In this document: piece by piece, positions 31,881-43,578 of the stretch | How positions within the stretch are numbered: position 1 is the first letter of the stretch | Layout of the letters: each line of letters begins with the position of its first letter | DNA from: Diospyros lotus | Lineage: Eukaryota; Streptophyta; Magnoliopsida; Ericales; Ebenaceae | Length of the DNA stretch: 64,000 bases | Assembly (NCBI RefSeq): GCF_014633365.1 | Contig: NC_068344.1 | Coordinates: 11,609,669-11,673,668, forward strand | Direction of reading: 5' to 3' | The notes under the pieces: model-generated | Database searches by the model: none | Told to the model about the DNA's origin: nothing | The model's input: only the letters and a program-made list of their open reading frames with translations | Position numbers and translations under genes: made by a program

Positions 31881-32189
31881 CGACATATATTGATAAAAGT
31901 TTTATTTTTAAATTGTTAATTGTTTATTACTAAAATATTTACTAATTATTGTTGTGTTAAAATCTTTAGATTCCACAAAAATATCATTGAATAATGGCAT
32001 CATTGAAGTTTGAAGATAAATGATCTTGTTATTCAACTTGAATTTGTAAGTCAATTTTTTTTTTTATTAATCTTTTTTGTATTGTTTAATCAACTTAACA
32101 TTAATAAATTCCATTTTAAATTAATAGACTGAAAATTGCAATGAACACTCTTGAAGGAAGGGATGAGCCCAAATTCTTCATGTAATTAG

Positions 32190-32560
32190 AGAGAGATGAT
32201 GATGATGATGATGATGATAAAACCCAAATAGTTCGTGTAGAGAAAAAGAGAAATAAGAAAAAGAAGACGAAGAATCAAAGATTATCTCGAACCCAATTTG
32301 GATTTGAATGAGAGAGAAGAAGGGGGGAAAGGAGGGAGAGAGTGAGAAGAAGAAGAAATTAGAGAAAGGGATGAAGAGAAAAAGAAAAAGAAGAAATAGA
32401 GAGATAATGAAACCCTTTATCTCGAACCCAAATTTAGGTTTGAGATGAACAACAAACCCAGATCTTCGTTCAAGATGAACATCTCGAACCTAGATTTGGG
32501 TTTGAAGAAGAAAAAAGAAAAGGAGAAAGAAGAAGAAGAATAAATCACATAGAGAGGAGT
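32190..32560. repeat. Purine-rich simple sequence with GATGATGAT
   Basis: A (GAT)n tract near 32196-32217 is followed by GA/GAAGAA-rich sequence and two copies of CGAACCCAAATTTGGGTTTGA-like short palindromes. No gene. Confidence 0.6.
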
Positions 32561-32599
32561 AGATGACCTTGTTTTCATCATCACCGCTGTCGTCGTGAA

Positions 32600-33262
32600 C
32601 AACCCCCATCATCGCTATCACCATGAACAGATACCCCTGTCATTGTTGTCATTATTTAGCATCGTTGTCATTCTCCTTACAATGCCAGTCGCTACTACTG
32701 TTGCCATCGCTATCATTATTCATTAATTACAGACAAAAGCGAAAAACAATAGAAGAGAGGAAAAAGAATAAGTTTAGATATAAAGGCATTTTAATCTTTT
32801 TATAAAATTTAACGGTGGTAAACTAACAGTAGGAAAAAATTATAACACAACATTAAATCTCAATGATACTCTTTATATTTTCTCAAATATTAGGGATACT
32901 TTTTACAATTGCCTAAACTTTAGGGGTATCATGTGTAATTTTTCTTATTTTATATGTTGCAACTTACAAAAAAAAAAAAAAAAAAAAAAAAAGCATGGTA
33001 GTTTATGGGTTACTTGTTTTGCTTTGCATAGAAGGATAAATGTTACTTTAGTTCGTAATTAGCTTAGTCTCTATGATGCTAAATTGTTGATGGTTTAGTT
33101 TTGTGAATGCTAAAATTGAATGTTCATTTGGTTACGGTGGTTCATGGTGGATGAATGTTAAATGTTACTTTAAATTGAATGTTAATTGCACAAAATCTAT
33201 TGCTTTTAAAGACATGAAATAGTAAAAAAAATTATTAAACTAAATATAAATGGTGAATAGAA
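32600..33262. other. Intergenic flank of the PPR gene (3' side)
   Basis: AT-rich, with a poly-A run at about 32968-32993. 32820-32940 has ATTAGGGATACTTTTTACAATT-like sequence resembling MITE DNA. Nothing else recognised. Confidence 0.4.
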
Positions 33263-34696
33263 TCAAGTCCTTGATTCTATCATACTACATCCAGGCAATT
33301 TAAAGATGTTCTTATGTTTGGTAATTTCCCATATTCTCTCAGCATCATGATATCTACCTGCATCGGCATAGATATTGGCTAAAAGCACATAATATCCGAT
33401 CGTCTCTGGTTCCAACCCAACGAGTCTCTTTGCAATTCGTACCCCCATCTCAAGATTACCGTGAACTCGACAACCCCCTAACAGTGCGCCGAGGACAGCC
33501 GCATCAGGTTGACTAGGCATTTCTTCGATAAGCCTTTCTGCCTCAGTGAGTAGGCCTGCTCGACTCAAGCAATCGACCATACAAGCATAGTGCTTCAGCT
33601 CAGCTACCACACCATAATCCTTCATCATTCTAAAAATGGATTGTGCATTTTTTACTAGTCCACCGTGGGTACAAGCAGACAAAACACCAAGAAAAGTTAT
33701 GCCATTGGGCTTGACATGCTGCTTCTGCATCTTATCAAATAGCTCAATAGCAACGTCTACATAGCCACCCAACCCATATCCCAAAATCAAAGAACTCCAC
33801 GAAATGACATCTTTCTCAGGCATTTTGTCAAACACTTTGTGCCCATGACATAATGCGGCGCATTTTACATACATGTCAATCAAGGCATTGCCCAAACACA
33901 ACCCTAAGCCTAAACACCTCCTTATGCACCATCCATGTACACTCTTCCCTTGCTTCAACCAACCTAATTGGGCACAGACTAAAAGCAAGCTCACCATAAC
34001 TGCTCCATCAAGCTCTTCAACCCCTTGAGCAATCATCATTTCTCTAAACACAGATAATGCCAACATGGGCTCCTCCCGTTGAGCATACCCAGCTAACATT
34101 GCAGTCCACAACACAGCATCTCTTTGAGGCATTTCATCAAACACCACCCGTGCATCCAAAATCTTCCCAAATGTCACATACATGAAAACTAGAGCAGAAG
34201 CAACAAACAAGCTCATATCCATTCCTGTCTTGATGCAAAACCCATGCACTAAAATGCCCAAATTTACCATCCCAGCACCGGCACACGCCCTCAAAACAAG
34301 TGGTAGAGTGAAAACATCAGGTTGAACCTCACAATTGGTGATGTTGCGCATTTGAAGAAACAAGTCTATCGACTTCTCAGGCAAGCTGGATCGTGAAAAC
34401 TCCCCAATTATGATGTTCCAAGAGTAGATGTTTCGGTGAGGCATGTGAAAAAAGACAGAGAAAGCTTCTGGGTAGAGCTTCTTGTGGTGGGAATACATTA
34501 AAACTAGCTTGGAACTAAGGATTACGTTGTCATAAAGATAGAAGGCACGAAGGAGACGAGCATGAAGATGGCGAAGGTAGATTGGGTTTGGAGAAGAATG
34601 TAGAAGTGAGAAATAATGGGAAACAAGATTGGAATGGGTAAGGGTGGAGAAGAGCTTCTTCGTATTGCAGCATAGAGCTTTTGCTACTATTTGCAT
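33263..34696 (-). CDS. PLS-class pentatricopeptide repeat protein, E subgroup
   Basis: Intronless frame of 477 codons with about nine degenerate 31-36-residue PPR motifs in P-L-S order (for example LFVASALVFMYV...VFDEMPQRD, GNALIDMYVKCA...VFDKMPEKD, NGITFLGVLSACTHGGLVKN). It ends in an E-type extension (AAVLGALLGGCRVHGN..., GYYVLLANIYADAGR..., KLPGCSMIE). There is no DYW deaminase domain. These proteins bind organelle RNA and act in C-to-U editing or RNA processing, usually with a partner supplying the deaminase. The N-terminus is Ser/Lys/His-rich with few acids, so a mitochondrial or plastid signal is plausible. The frame stays open to 34795, but that extension runs through a CA repeat read as CVCVCV. 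I prefer ATG 34696; 34726 is an alternative. I cannot assign a specific orthologue. Confidence 0.9.
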   Translation of the reverse strand: MQIVAKALCCNTKKLFSTLTHSNLVSHYFSLLHSSPNPIYLRHLHARLLRAFYLYDNVILSSKLVLMYSHHKKLYPEAFSVFFHMPHRNIYSWNIIIGEFSRSSLPEKSIDLFLQMRNITNCEVQPDVFTLPLVLRACAGAGMVNLGILVHGFCIKTGMDMSLFVASALVFMYVTFGKILDARVVFDEMPQRDAVLWTAMLAGYAQREEPMLALSVFREMMIAQGVEELDGAVMVSLLLVCAQLGWLKQGKSVHGWCIRRCLGLGLCLGNALIDMYVKCAALCHGHKVFDKMPEKDVISWSSLILGYGLGGYVDVAIELFDKMQKQHVKPNGITFLGVLSACTHGGLVKNAQSIFRMMKDYGVVAELKHYACMVDCLSRAGLLTEAERLIEEMPSQPDAAVLGALLGGCRVHGNLEMGVRIAKRLVGLEPETIGYYVLLANIYADAGRYHDAERIWEITKHKNIFKLPGCSMIESRT

Positions 34697-34736
34697 ATTA
34701 GACTTCTTTCGTTTTAGCCACTGCATAAATACAAGC

Positions 34737-34755
34737 ACACACACACACACACACA
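34737..34755. repeat. CA microsatellite at the PPR 5' end
   Basis: About nine CA units just upstream of the chosen PPR start. It falls in the probable 5' leader and, read as codons, gives the alternating Cys-Val run of the longer frame. Confidence 0.9.
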
Positions 34756-35512
34756 TATTAGCATTATGAAGAGTCAAGTCGTTACAAGCCAACAAGTTCC
34801 CCGAGAGGTGTTCAACTTATAACCTAGTTAAATTGGAGGATGAGACTAAATCTAGTATTTAGTCCAAATATTTGAAAACTTTGTCTCGATCCAGTCCTAG
34901 TCTTAGATTGAAGAGTGAAAACATAATTAAAAAAGCTCTAAATACTAAGCCCAACCCACCCATTAAACACAAGGCCCCAAACATAAGTACTTTGCAATTA
35001 TGTATGTTTGCTTGTAATGAATATTATGTTAATTGTTTTGCAACAAGCAAGCAAATTTAACTTTGAAGTGAATTGTGTTTGTATATATTTTTTTTTTTTC
35101 AAAATTCATATAAGAAATAGGGAAAGAAAATTGAGTTGTAATGAATTAAAAGCTCAACCACCCACCTTCCTCAAGTCTCCATCATCAAAATTGGTCTTAA
35201 AGAGTCCCAAAGGATGGATCTTGCAATATAAATTAACAATAATAACATATATCAGAATAAATTACAAAAAAACATACCAACCTTTTAGGTAATTTTCAAT
35301 TTAAAATGACTTTTAAATCTTTTTAATAACCACGCTCACTTTTGTTATTTGTTTTAATTTTATACCATAGTTAAATTTCGTTCATTTTCACCCCTAGAAT
35401 GATAAGTGTTTTGTATGTGTAGACACTTTGTGATTAGTTTTTAAGTCAAACAACTTCCTGAAATAATCCACATTAATTTGGATTATTCAGGTCACCGACG
35501 ACGCACAAGTAG
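34756..35512. other. Intergenic, nothing firm recognised
   Basis: 5' flank of the PPR gene. No clear TATA box. 35260-35460 resembles MITE-like AT-rich repeat DNA, but ends could not be defined. Confidence 0.35.
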
Positions 35513-36945
35513 AGGTGTCAAACAGGCAAATTGAGCCAGCCCGACCCACCCCCTATCTGGCCTTTCATTTTCATGGGTTGGGTCAAGTTTGACCCTTTTT
35601 AGAAACGAGTCATGCCGACCCAAGCCATATTACAAAAAGGGGGGCTCGATAAAGGTGTCAAACAGGTCAGACCACCAGTGGGTCACTCAACCCACCACTT
35701 TCTAACCTAACCCAACACGTCCCATTATTTTAGCAAACGAGTCATGTTGGGTTGGTTCAAGGATATAGAATCGAGCTAGGCCAAGGGTATATGACTAACG
35801 ACCCAACATGACACGACATGCTAGTGGGCCAACTCATGGCACAATCCAACACAACCCATTTGCCTCAATTGAAGAATTTTTTTTAAATTAAAAAATTAAA
35901 AAAATAATAATAAATCAAGAAATCTTTACAATAATTTAAAATTTGAAATTAATATTATATTTAATATTTAATTACTTAATCATTACTCATTAGAGCAATA
36001 TGTATTAGTATCATTACTAATATTACAATTGATAGCAATAAATTTAAATTATACTTTGTCAATTATGGGTCGAATTTAAGGGATTAAAAATATGAGTTCA
36101 AGTTAAGAGATTAAATAATTTCACTAATATTTGGATAGTTTTACGTCATAAAATTTGAAACTTTAACTAAGAGAAATCCAAATAAGAGATAAAGTTTGAC
36201 TCATATCGAATAAACCAAACATAATTTTTTTTTAATTCTTTTAAATTCAAACTGGTCTTTTTTTAATCAACTCGCTATCATTACCTTATCATTCATCAAT
36301 AAATGATAATAAGTTAACTAAAGACTATCTTGAATTTAAAAGAATTAAAAAATTATAATGTTTAGCTTATGCAATAAGAGTCCGTCTTATCTCTTATTTG
36401 AATTTCTCTTAATTAAATTTATAACATTTTATGATATAAATCCATCTAAATATTAATAAAATTATAATTTAAATCCATAATCTTGAACTCAAAACATTGA
36501 GTTTTTAAACCCTTAAATTGAACCCATAGCTTACAACTTACATTATTGTAATCAATTGTAATATTACTAATGAGACTAGTATATAATGTTCTAATAAATT
36601 AAGTATTAAATATAATATTAACATCAAAACTTAAATTATTATAAAATATACTTAATTTATTAACATTTTTTAATTTTTATAATTTTCTAAAAAAAATTCT
36701 TCCAATGAGCCAAACGATTGTGCTGGTCGTGCTACGAGTTGGCCCACAAGCGAGTTGCACCAAGCCAATGGGTCATGTTATGCCGAGCCGTGAGTCATAT
36801 CTTTAACCTAGCATGATCCCATATCATTGGACTAGGCCAACATTACTCGTTTGCTACAGTACAGGTATAGGTTGCATTGGGCTAGGCTAGTAAGCGAATG
36901 ACCAAGGTCAACCCAAAGGCAAACTGACCCATTCGACACCTCGAC
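35513..36945. mobile_element. Large foldback element with AGGTGTCAAAC ends
   Basis: The left end AGGTGTCAAACAGG (a partial copy at 35516 and the main copy near 35655) and the right end, read on the minus strand as AGGTGTCGAATGGG, begin two arms of about 640 bp that match along their length: GGGTTGG...AAACGAGT...GTGGGCCAACTC...GAAGAATTTTTTTTA...TATTATATTTAATA. The centre is near 36285. No transposase frame. The outer 140 bp on the left is an extra partial copy of the terminus. The terminus type suggests a hAT-related non-autonomous element. Confidence 0.75.
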
Positions 36946-37589
36946 TCACAAGCCATGACCTCCCACACCACCATCATTATCCCCAAATTGCCAAAGAGCA
37001 GTGCTACCAAGGAATCCAACCAAGAGTTCCTCCGGTGCCACCTTCAAAGGTCTAGAACAAAAATTACCAGAAACCCATGCCTATTTATAGTACCTATAGA
37101 TAGGTGAGATGTTCCTTTCTATTTTGTTGTTTCTCAATAAGTCACCACAAGAAGGAACAACACCCTAAACTACTTCAGCAGACTCTAAAACACGCCAACC
37201 CTTTCAAAATTACCAAAAATAATATAATTCCCCTTTCCAAAGGACTAATAATTATACTCAATCTCAATAACCGTGCAGAGACGTCCAAGCACCCACGTAA
37301 TTAAACATTGTGTTATAATGTTGTAAATCTCTCTTCAACATAAACCAGCAAAAAGGCTCCAAGCATGCAAGCCACTCGTCATTGCTTTATCGCAAGTTTC
37401 AACGCAAGTTAACCGCATTATAAAATTGAAACAAATAACGTCTATTAAAAAAATTTAAAATGTATTCTAAAATTGAAAATTGGCTTAAAGGTTTGTATTT
37501 TTTTTTTCTCTTTTAGTAATTTACCCAAAATTCTTGGATAATTTTGTAACCAAACAAGGTTAAGGCTATACCTGCAGCCAAACAACCCA
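36946..37589. other. Intergenic, no gene recognised
   Basis: Mixed AT-rich sequence. Short open frames only, none with recognisable domains. Confidence 0.35.
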
Positions 37590-38380
37590 ACCCCTAGTCC
37601 ATTAGGGTTTCTTGCTAACAGGTGGTAGCGGCAGCGGCACGCCGGCTGGAGAGGGAGGCGGACGGCGGTGGCAAGTAGCATCGCGGAACGGAGGAGGCAG
37701 ATCGGTGACCTCGCGGTGGCGGAGAAGACGGAGAGGCAGATCAGGGGAAGAAAGAGAGCAGACCGAAGTAGGCAGAGACAGTAGAGGCCGGAGATTATGG
37801 CGGTGTTGGTATGGCAATGGATAGTGGAATCGAAAGCCACCGAAAACAGGTGGTGGCGGTGGCTATCTGGAATAGCAGTGGCGGTGGTTTAAAATGCTAC
37901 CAGCGATGACGCTGGACGTGACACGAGAGAGAGGTCAAATTTGAGATCTAAGATTACGGGAAGACAGAGGCAACAGTGCTGTGGTGTCAAGGCCAGAACA
38001 GAGAGGTAGACGGAGAAACGGAATGACGATAGTAGCAGTCGGAACCTGGAGAGATTGGATGGCGGTGGCTGGCGTCGGGGAGAAAACACAGAAATCAAAG
38101 GCTACGATCTTCGGTGTGGCGAGCAGATCGATGGCCGGTGATAATGGCACGGCAGCGCGATAGTTGGTGGCGATGGTCGTGAATGGAAAAGGAGAAAGAT
38201 GATAGTGGCGGTGGGGGTGGGGGCCGGGGCCGAAAACGAAGCCAACGCCAGCGTCGGAAAATTGGAAGAGAGAGAGAGAGAGAGAGCTCTGGGGGAAATT
38301 TGGAAAAATAGGACTCCTGCTACTAAACTTTGGAAAAAAAAAAAAAAAAGACACTTTTGAAAATCTTTGCAAAACTAAAA
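37590..38380. other. GC-rich block, no gene called
   Basis: GGCGGTGGC-rich sequence with several overlapping open frames on both strands (37612-37824 plus, 37445-37840 and 37935-38372 minus). Their translations are Gly/Arg- or Pro/Ser/Leu-rich and typical of compositional bias. A GA microsatellite lies near 38269-38286. It might be the leader of a transposon, but nothing shows it. Confidence 0.4.
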
Positions 38381-38560
38381 TTTTTAAAAATTAATTAAAA
38401 AAAATATTCCCACTTTAAATCAGCTATAGGATCTAGCAATTTGAAAAAATATGACTCTCAATACTAAACTTTCAAAAAATATGGCACTTTGAAAATCTTT
38501 ACAAAATTAAGACTTTTAAAAATTAATTAGACAAAAATACTCGATCAACAATAAGATCCT
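38381..38560. repeat. Imperfect tandem duplication, about 125 bp unit
   Basis: GACACTTTTGAAAATCTTTG...TTTAAAAATTAATTA (38350-38400) recurs as GGCACTTTGAAAATCTTTAC...TTTAAAAATTAATTA (38480-38530), with matching flanks (GACTC.TACTAAACTTT). Confidence 0.6.
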
Positions 38561-39201
38561 GTCTTCTTTTCTTCTTCTTTCACAAACATTCTTACTCGCC
38601 CATCTTCAATCTCTCTCACTCGTCTCTCTCTTTCCATTCGAGTGTTGTTGCTTCTTTAAAGCCATTATTGTTCTTCTCTTTGCAGATTCGATAGCTTGTC
38701 TCCATACCAGGCATGCATTCATTTTTTTATCTTTGAAAAACGTTGGTCAATGAGTCTTAGTAGCCTGAGTGATTTCAAAATATTTTATCATTTTCATCTG
38801 CTAGTTTTTAAATGAAAATATAAATGAACTTGGCTCTAATTCTTCATTCAAAAACTCGATTGAGTGAAGAGTATGTATTTCGCTGGTTTAAACATATATT
38901 GATTCATATATCAACAATTTATGTCATGATATATTTCAACCGATATAAGTTCAAACACAAGAAGTATCATGAAAATGTTTTATATCAGTTTCTATATTGG
39001 TCATGAAAAATATATGTACTCATCTATTCTGAACTAATATATAGATAGCATCTAATCGATTAATATCTTATGTAAACTGCTATATATTAACCAACATATC
39101 CTTACACAACCAATAAAAGCTTAAACAACCGATATATTTTTATACTTACAAAATCGATATGTTTGTATTTAATTTAGAAATTGATTCAATTTATATTATA
39201 G

Positions 39202-39656
39202 GAATGACAACTTTGAGACCTATATTTGTAAATATGATGTACGGAGGTCAGTGGCAATATGATGTTGATGGGAAAAAATATAAGTACGTGACCGATATAT
39301 CTTTGTATATAATTGACGTGAAGAACAAGAACTCGCATGAGGCAGGATGCCAGAAGTTTAGTTTCTGGTGTGAGTTGTGTCAGGTTGAAACCTTCAGTAA
39401 GAAAGTGTTGAATGTTCATAAGAGGGGTCAGAAACACGTGGTTGTGGCAAAAGAGGTGAAAGAAGATGAAATTGTATTAGTTGTGGCAAAAGAGGCGAAA
39501 AAAGATGAAATGAGAGAAATGGTTGCAGGAGAAGAAATCGAAGACAAGAAAGATCGAGGAGTTGTTGCGGTAGCAGAAGAGATCAAAGACGAGAAAGGTG
39601 GGGAAGTTATTATGATAGAGAAAGATGGAGAAGTTGTTGCGTCACAAGAGATTTAG
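39202..39656 (+). pseudogene. Mutator-like N-terminal fragment with a C2H2 zinc finger
   Basis: The upstream TTATATTATAG|GA looks like a splice acceptor, and the first ATG after it is at 39204. The product (about 150 aa) starts MTTLRPIFVNMMYGGQWQYD, which resembles the N-terminal segment of plant MuDR-type transposases. It then has a zinc finger of the C-x2-C-x12-H-x5-H type (first Cys in FWCELC, last His in GQKH), as in RNA-binding zf-met/U1-like fingers. The rest is a Glu/Lys/Val-rich repetitive tail with three or four copies of VVAKEVKEDE-like units, ending at TAG. No catalytic transposase region is present. Identity is tentative; it could be a small gene captured by a transposon. The frame is open, but its exon structure is incomplete. 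Confidence 0.45.
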
Positions 39657-39770
39657 AAAGAAACAACGGACAATGCTACCGATGAGGCAGTAGAGGATAT
39701 GACTGTTGGCTCTACAAACTGATCGATGAGGTGAGGCTGATCAGGAGGTTGGACATGACAAAGAGAAACT

Positions 39771-40170
39771 GATATCCTTTGCATCTACTATAATCGGTTT
39801 ACGTTTATATAACCAATATTTTGTGTATAAATTGCAATGTAAGCATAAATATAATATTTCCACAATAATATCAGTTCTATTGTATCGATTTTTAACCTGT
39901 TGGTTTTGACCGATATCCTTTGAATTAGTTTTCATCAATTTACATACTTAGTTTATATAATCGATATCTATGTATAAATTGCAATGTAAATAGAAACTAA
40001 ATAACATAATATCAATTCTTCTATATCGATTATAAAACGATATGTTTTGACCGATATCCTTTGCATCTGCTATCATCGATTGACATATTTCGTTTATATA
40101 ACCGATATGTATAAACTGCAATGTAAATAGAAACTTAATAGAAATAGAAATATAGGTTCTACTGATATTG
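39771..40170. repeat. 141-bp tandem repeat, nearly three copies
   Basis: GATATCCTTTG starts units at 39771, 39912 and 40053, an exact 141-bp spacing. Each unit continues GTTTATATAACCGATAT-like, then GTATAAATTGCAATGTAA. CGATAT and ATCGATT motifs recur within units. Confidence 0.88.
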
Positions 40171-40328
40171 ATTCCCGCAAAATTTCTATTAATAATGCAA
40201 TGAGACCTTTTTTTTTTTTCCTTTGTAGTTCCCAATGTCTGCACCGATATGACCTTTTATTTTCTTATGGACAAAAATGTCTTTCTCGCCTGCTACATGT
40301 ACCTTCGTGACTTTCCATTTTCCATGTT

Positions 40329-41761
40329 TGATATTTTACTCTTGCAAAATAAAATAGTTTTGATAATGACTATATGAAAATCAATCTCTAAATCTATATG
40401 AATAAGTTTGAGTTTGAATCAATCTATATGAATGAGAAAATCAATCTTTAAATTTATATAAATGAGTTTGAAGCAAAGTTGTGAAAATAAATCTATATAG
40501 GAGTAAGGTTGAGTATGATTGAGTGTGTTTAAATTCAAAATGAATAACTTTTTGATAATCTCAACTTGCTTTCAAAAGAATCAAAGTAAGGAAATTATAT
40601 GTGTTCAGTTTCTCTAAATAGATAGTCAACTATGTGAATATGCTTTGTCGACTATGCCTATGAATAGTCGACTATGTGCCTATGTTCTGTTGACTATGCC
40701 TATGGATAGTCGATTATGGGTTATGATCTGTCGACTATGCCCAAGCTTCTGTCGACTATATTGTGGTCTATTGACTATTGGACAAGCTTTGTCAACTATG
40801 AAATTTCCTTTGTCGACTATATATGTGTATGATGTTATAAATTTTCTTTGTATTTTTGGATGTGTCGACTATGTGAAAGCGTTTGTCGACTATTAGTAGT
40901 TTTGGTTGAACATCTGTCGACTATGCCTCATTGTCTGTCGACTATGCCTTAGTTTTATTTGAAAATATAGTCGAGTAACCTATTTTGTCTGTCGACAGTT
41001 TGTTTCTCAAAATCTTGTAACGGTTAGTTTTTAGCGCATTTAATGCTCGCCTAACCACCACAACGGTCGGATTTTTGTATTTATCTACCATCAACTATAA
41101 ATATGGGTTGGGAGAATCGATTGAAGGTTGCTGAACACATTGAATATCTTCAACTACTGAGCATTCAAATTTCACTGAGCTTTAAATTTTTACTCTCTCT
41201 GTAATTTTCTTTTTGAGGCTTTGTATCTACACTGTTGTATCCATCTTAAGCCTGTTAATTTTCTTGGAGAGAACCTGTAACTAAGAGTTGTACTCTTAGA
41301 TTCTCATTCTCACATTTACTGTAATTGACCTAGCGTAAGTTAGAGGGCCCATTAGATTGGGAGGTTTATACATTTCCTAGTCACGGACTAGAGGACCTAC
41401 TCGTGTTGAGTAGGGGTTGATAGTGAAGTTACTTTAAAATCCTTAGTGGGTAGCTAAGGTAGTGGACTAGGTTTGGGAAGCCGAACCATTATAAATCCTT
41501 GTCTCTTGTGCTTTCTGTTTTTATTTGTCCTTAGTATTTTTATTCTTACTTAATTCGTTCATTCATTCATAAGATTTCATATTTGTTTGTCACAAAATGA
41601 GATTATTTTTACACAGTTAATATCTCATCGTGCCATTTTAAGGTCTTGAAGTTTAACGAATCCGTAGTCTTAACAGACGACATCTCTGTTTCTTAAAAGA
41701 TTTTTTTAATATACCAATTCACCCCCCTCTTGGTGTGTGTCATATTATTTCAATTCTATCA
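40329..41761 (+). repeat. 5' LTR of Sirevirus-type Copia
   Basis: TGATATTTTACTC...TTCTATCA. The GTCGACTAT motif array lies at about 40623-41000, and a TATA box (CTATAAATATGG) at 41095-41105. The transcript leader follows. Confidence 0.93.
40623..41000 (+). promoter_or_regulatory. GTCGACTAT motif array in 5' LTR
   Basis: About 16 copies of TGTCGACTATG or one-base variants (GTCAACTA, GTTGACTA, GTCGATTA) in roughly 380 bp, at irregular 18-45 bp spacing and almost all in the same orientation. The array ends about 95 bp upstream of the LTR TATA box. Confidence 0.85.
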
Positions 41762-41829
41762 ATTGGTATCAAAGCCAAGTTCCATTGTTTTTTATCGATC
41801 TAACAACCTAGGGAAAAAGATCTTATCAG

Positions 41830-42720
41830 ATGGCACATTTTGCTTCCTCATCCCAATCCGAGGGTCTAACCACCACTCGTCCCTTATTCTTTGATGGAAC
41901 TAATTATAACTACTGGAAAATAAGAATGCAGATTTATTTGATGCAGGACTCAAGCTTAATGCAAGTAGTGTATAAGGATATCAAGCCAGCTGACATGGAG
42001 AAAATTGAGACTTGAACAACAGAAGAAAGAAGAAACATGGAGATAAATGCAAAAGCTATGAATGCACTAATCTGTGCACTGAGCTCAGAGAAATTCAACC
42101 GAGTGTCAACATGCAAGACAACTAAGGAAATTTGGGATAAACTAAAGGTAACACATGAAGGAACCAATTAGGTAAATGAAACAAAAATCAATCTTCTTGT
42201 CCATGATTATGAGTTATTTTCAATGAAGGAAGACGAGTCTATAAAAGATATGTATACTAGATTCAATGATATTGTTACTACCTTAGAAGCTTTAGGTAAG
42301 ACATTTTCAAATGGAGAAAGAGTTAGAAAAATTCTAAGAAGTTTACCTAGATCGTGGGAATCCAAGGTCACTGCCATAACAGAGGCTAAAGATTTAGATA
42401 CACTTCCATTTGACAAGTTGCTAGGTTCATTAATGACACATGAAATTATGATGAAAAGAAATGAAGTTGATGGCTCCAAGAAAAACAAAAATATAGCATT
42501 TAAAATTGAGGATGAAGATAAAAACTCTCAAAGTGAAGAGGATGATTTTTCACTGTTAGCTAAAAAAATTAGGAAATTTATGAAGAAAGGTAGATTTAAT
42601 CAAAGGAGAAACTTTCGGAAAGAGAAAGATAAAAAAAAAAACTAACCCATCCAATGAGCTTCGATGTTTTGAATGTAATAAGCTAGGTCACATTAGAAGT
42701 GATTGCCCTCAATTGAAAAA
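41830..42720 (+). pseudogene. Copia gag with CCHC zinc knuckle
   Basis: Starts at ATG 41830, with the conserved LFFDGTNYNYWKIRMQ of Copia gag. A stop at 42013-42015 breaks the frame. Gag continues in 42223-42645 (ESIKDMYTRFNDIVTTLEAL, then SLPRSWESKVTAI). A shift in an A-rich run at about 42630 moves it to the frame holding the knuckle C-x2-C-x4-H-x4-C (CFECNKLGHIRSDC, about 42664). Gag packages the RNA into virus-like particles. Not functional as it stands. Confidence 0.85.
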
Positions 42721-43578
42721 GAAGGATCGTAAGGAAAGAAAAATGAAGAAGAAGGCTCTAGCTGCATGGGGTGAAGAGAAGCTCTCATCAAGTGATGAAT
42801 CACAAGATGATGAAGTTGCCAACATTTACTTTATGGCCAATATTGAAGATAAGCTAACTTCTCAGCATCCTAATTCAATTCCTAAATTTACATTTGAAGA
42901 ACTTCACAATGCATAAGATGAAAGAAACAGACCGAGTGTTGAAAAAGAAAGTCTCTTAAAAGAAAATAAACACATGAAGGAATCCTTAGAAAAATTAGTT
43001 AAAGGGAAAAAGAAACTAGAAATGATTCTTGGAGCTCAAAGAAATTTTGGAGATAAACAAGGAATTGAATTTGATTCATTCCATGCAAGCTCTAGTAAAA
43101 TAGTTTTTGTAAAAGTTTCAAACCAAAAGTCTATTCAAAGAAAACCATTCTTCAAATCAAAGTTTTCAAAAAGAGGTATTACATGTCACTACTGTGAAAG
43201 AAATGGTCATTCAATTAACAAATGTTTTATACGAAATTTTCCTCAAAAATTCAAACAAGTTTGGGTTCCTAAAGATGTAGTATCTTCTAACAAGAATGGA
43301 CTCAAGATGATGTGGGTACCAAAGGGAACAACTTGAATGATTATTTTTGTAGGCTGCGTTGGTTTCAAATGATTAAAGGAGCAAGTGGTTCCTTGATAGT
43401 GGGTGCTCAAGGCACATGACGAGAGATCAAGAGCTTCTCAACAATGTCATCTTCAAATAAGGAGGTAAGGTCTTCTATGGTGACAACTCTCAAGGTAAGA
43501 TCATAGGTATAGGGGTTCCATTTCTTTTGAAATCTCACATTAGAAAATGTATTTCTTGTTGATGGTCTTAAACATAAT
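42721..43578 (+). pseudogene. Copia linker, second CCHC knuckle and protease
   Basis: 42974-43336 encodes a Lys-rich segment with another zinc knuckle (CHYCERNGHSINKC) near 43190. The aspartic protease motif WFLDSGCSRHMT lies near 43388-43423, followed by stops. The protease normally cleaves the polyprotein. Frames are broken here. Confidence 0.75.

Noticed and set aside
34697..34795. Longer PPR N-terminus
   Set aside because: The added residues come from a CA microsatellite and non-conserved leader. ATG 34696 gives a better targeting-type N-terminus, although 34726 cannot be excluded.
37445..38372. Genes in the GC-rich block
   Set aside because: Several overlapping frames on both strands with Pro/Ser or Gly/Arg bias. 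This is expected from composition, and no start context or domain supports them.
40623..41000. CRISPR-like or satellite array
   Set aside because: The repeats are about 9-11 bp, unevenly spaced, and sit in an LTR of a plant retrotransposon. Neither unit length nor spacer structure fits.
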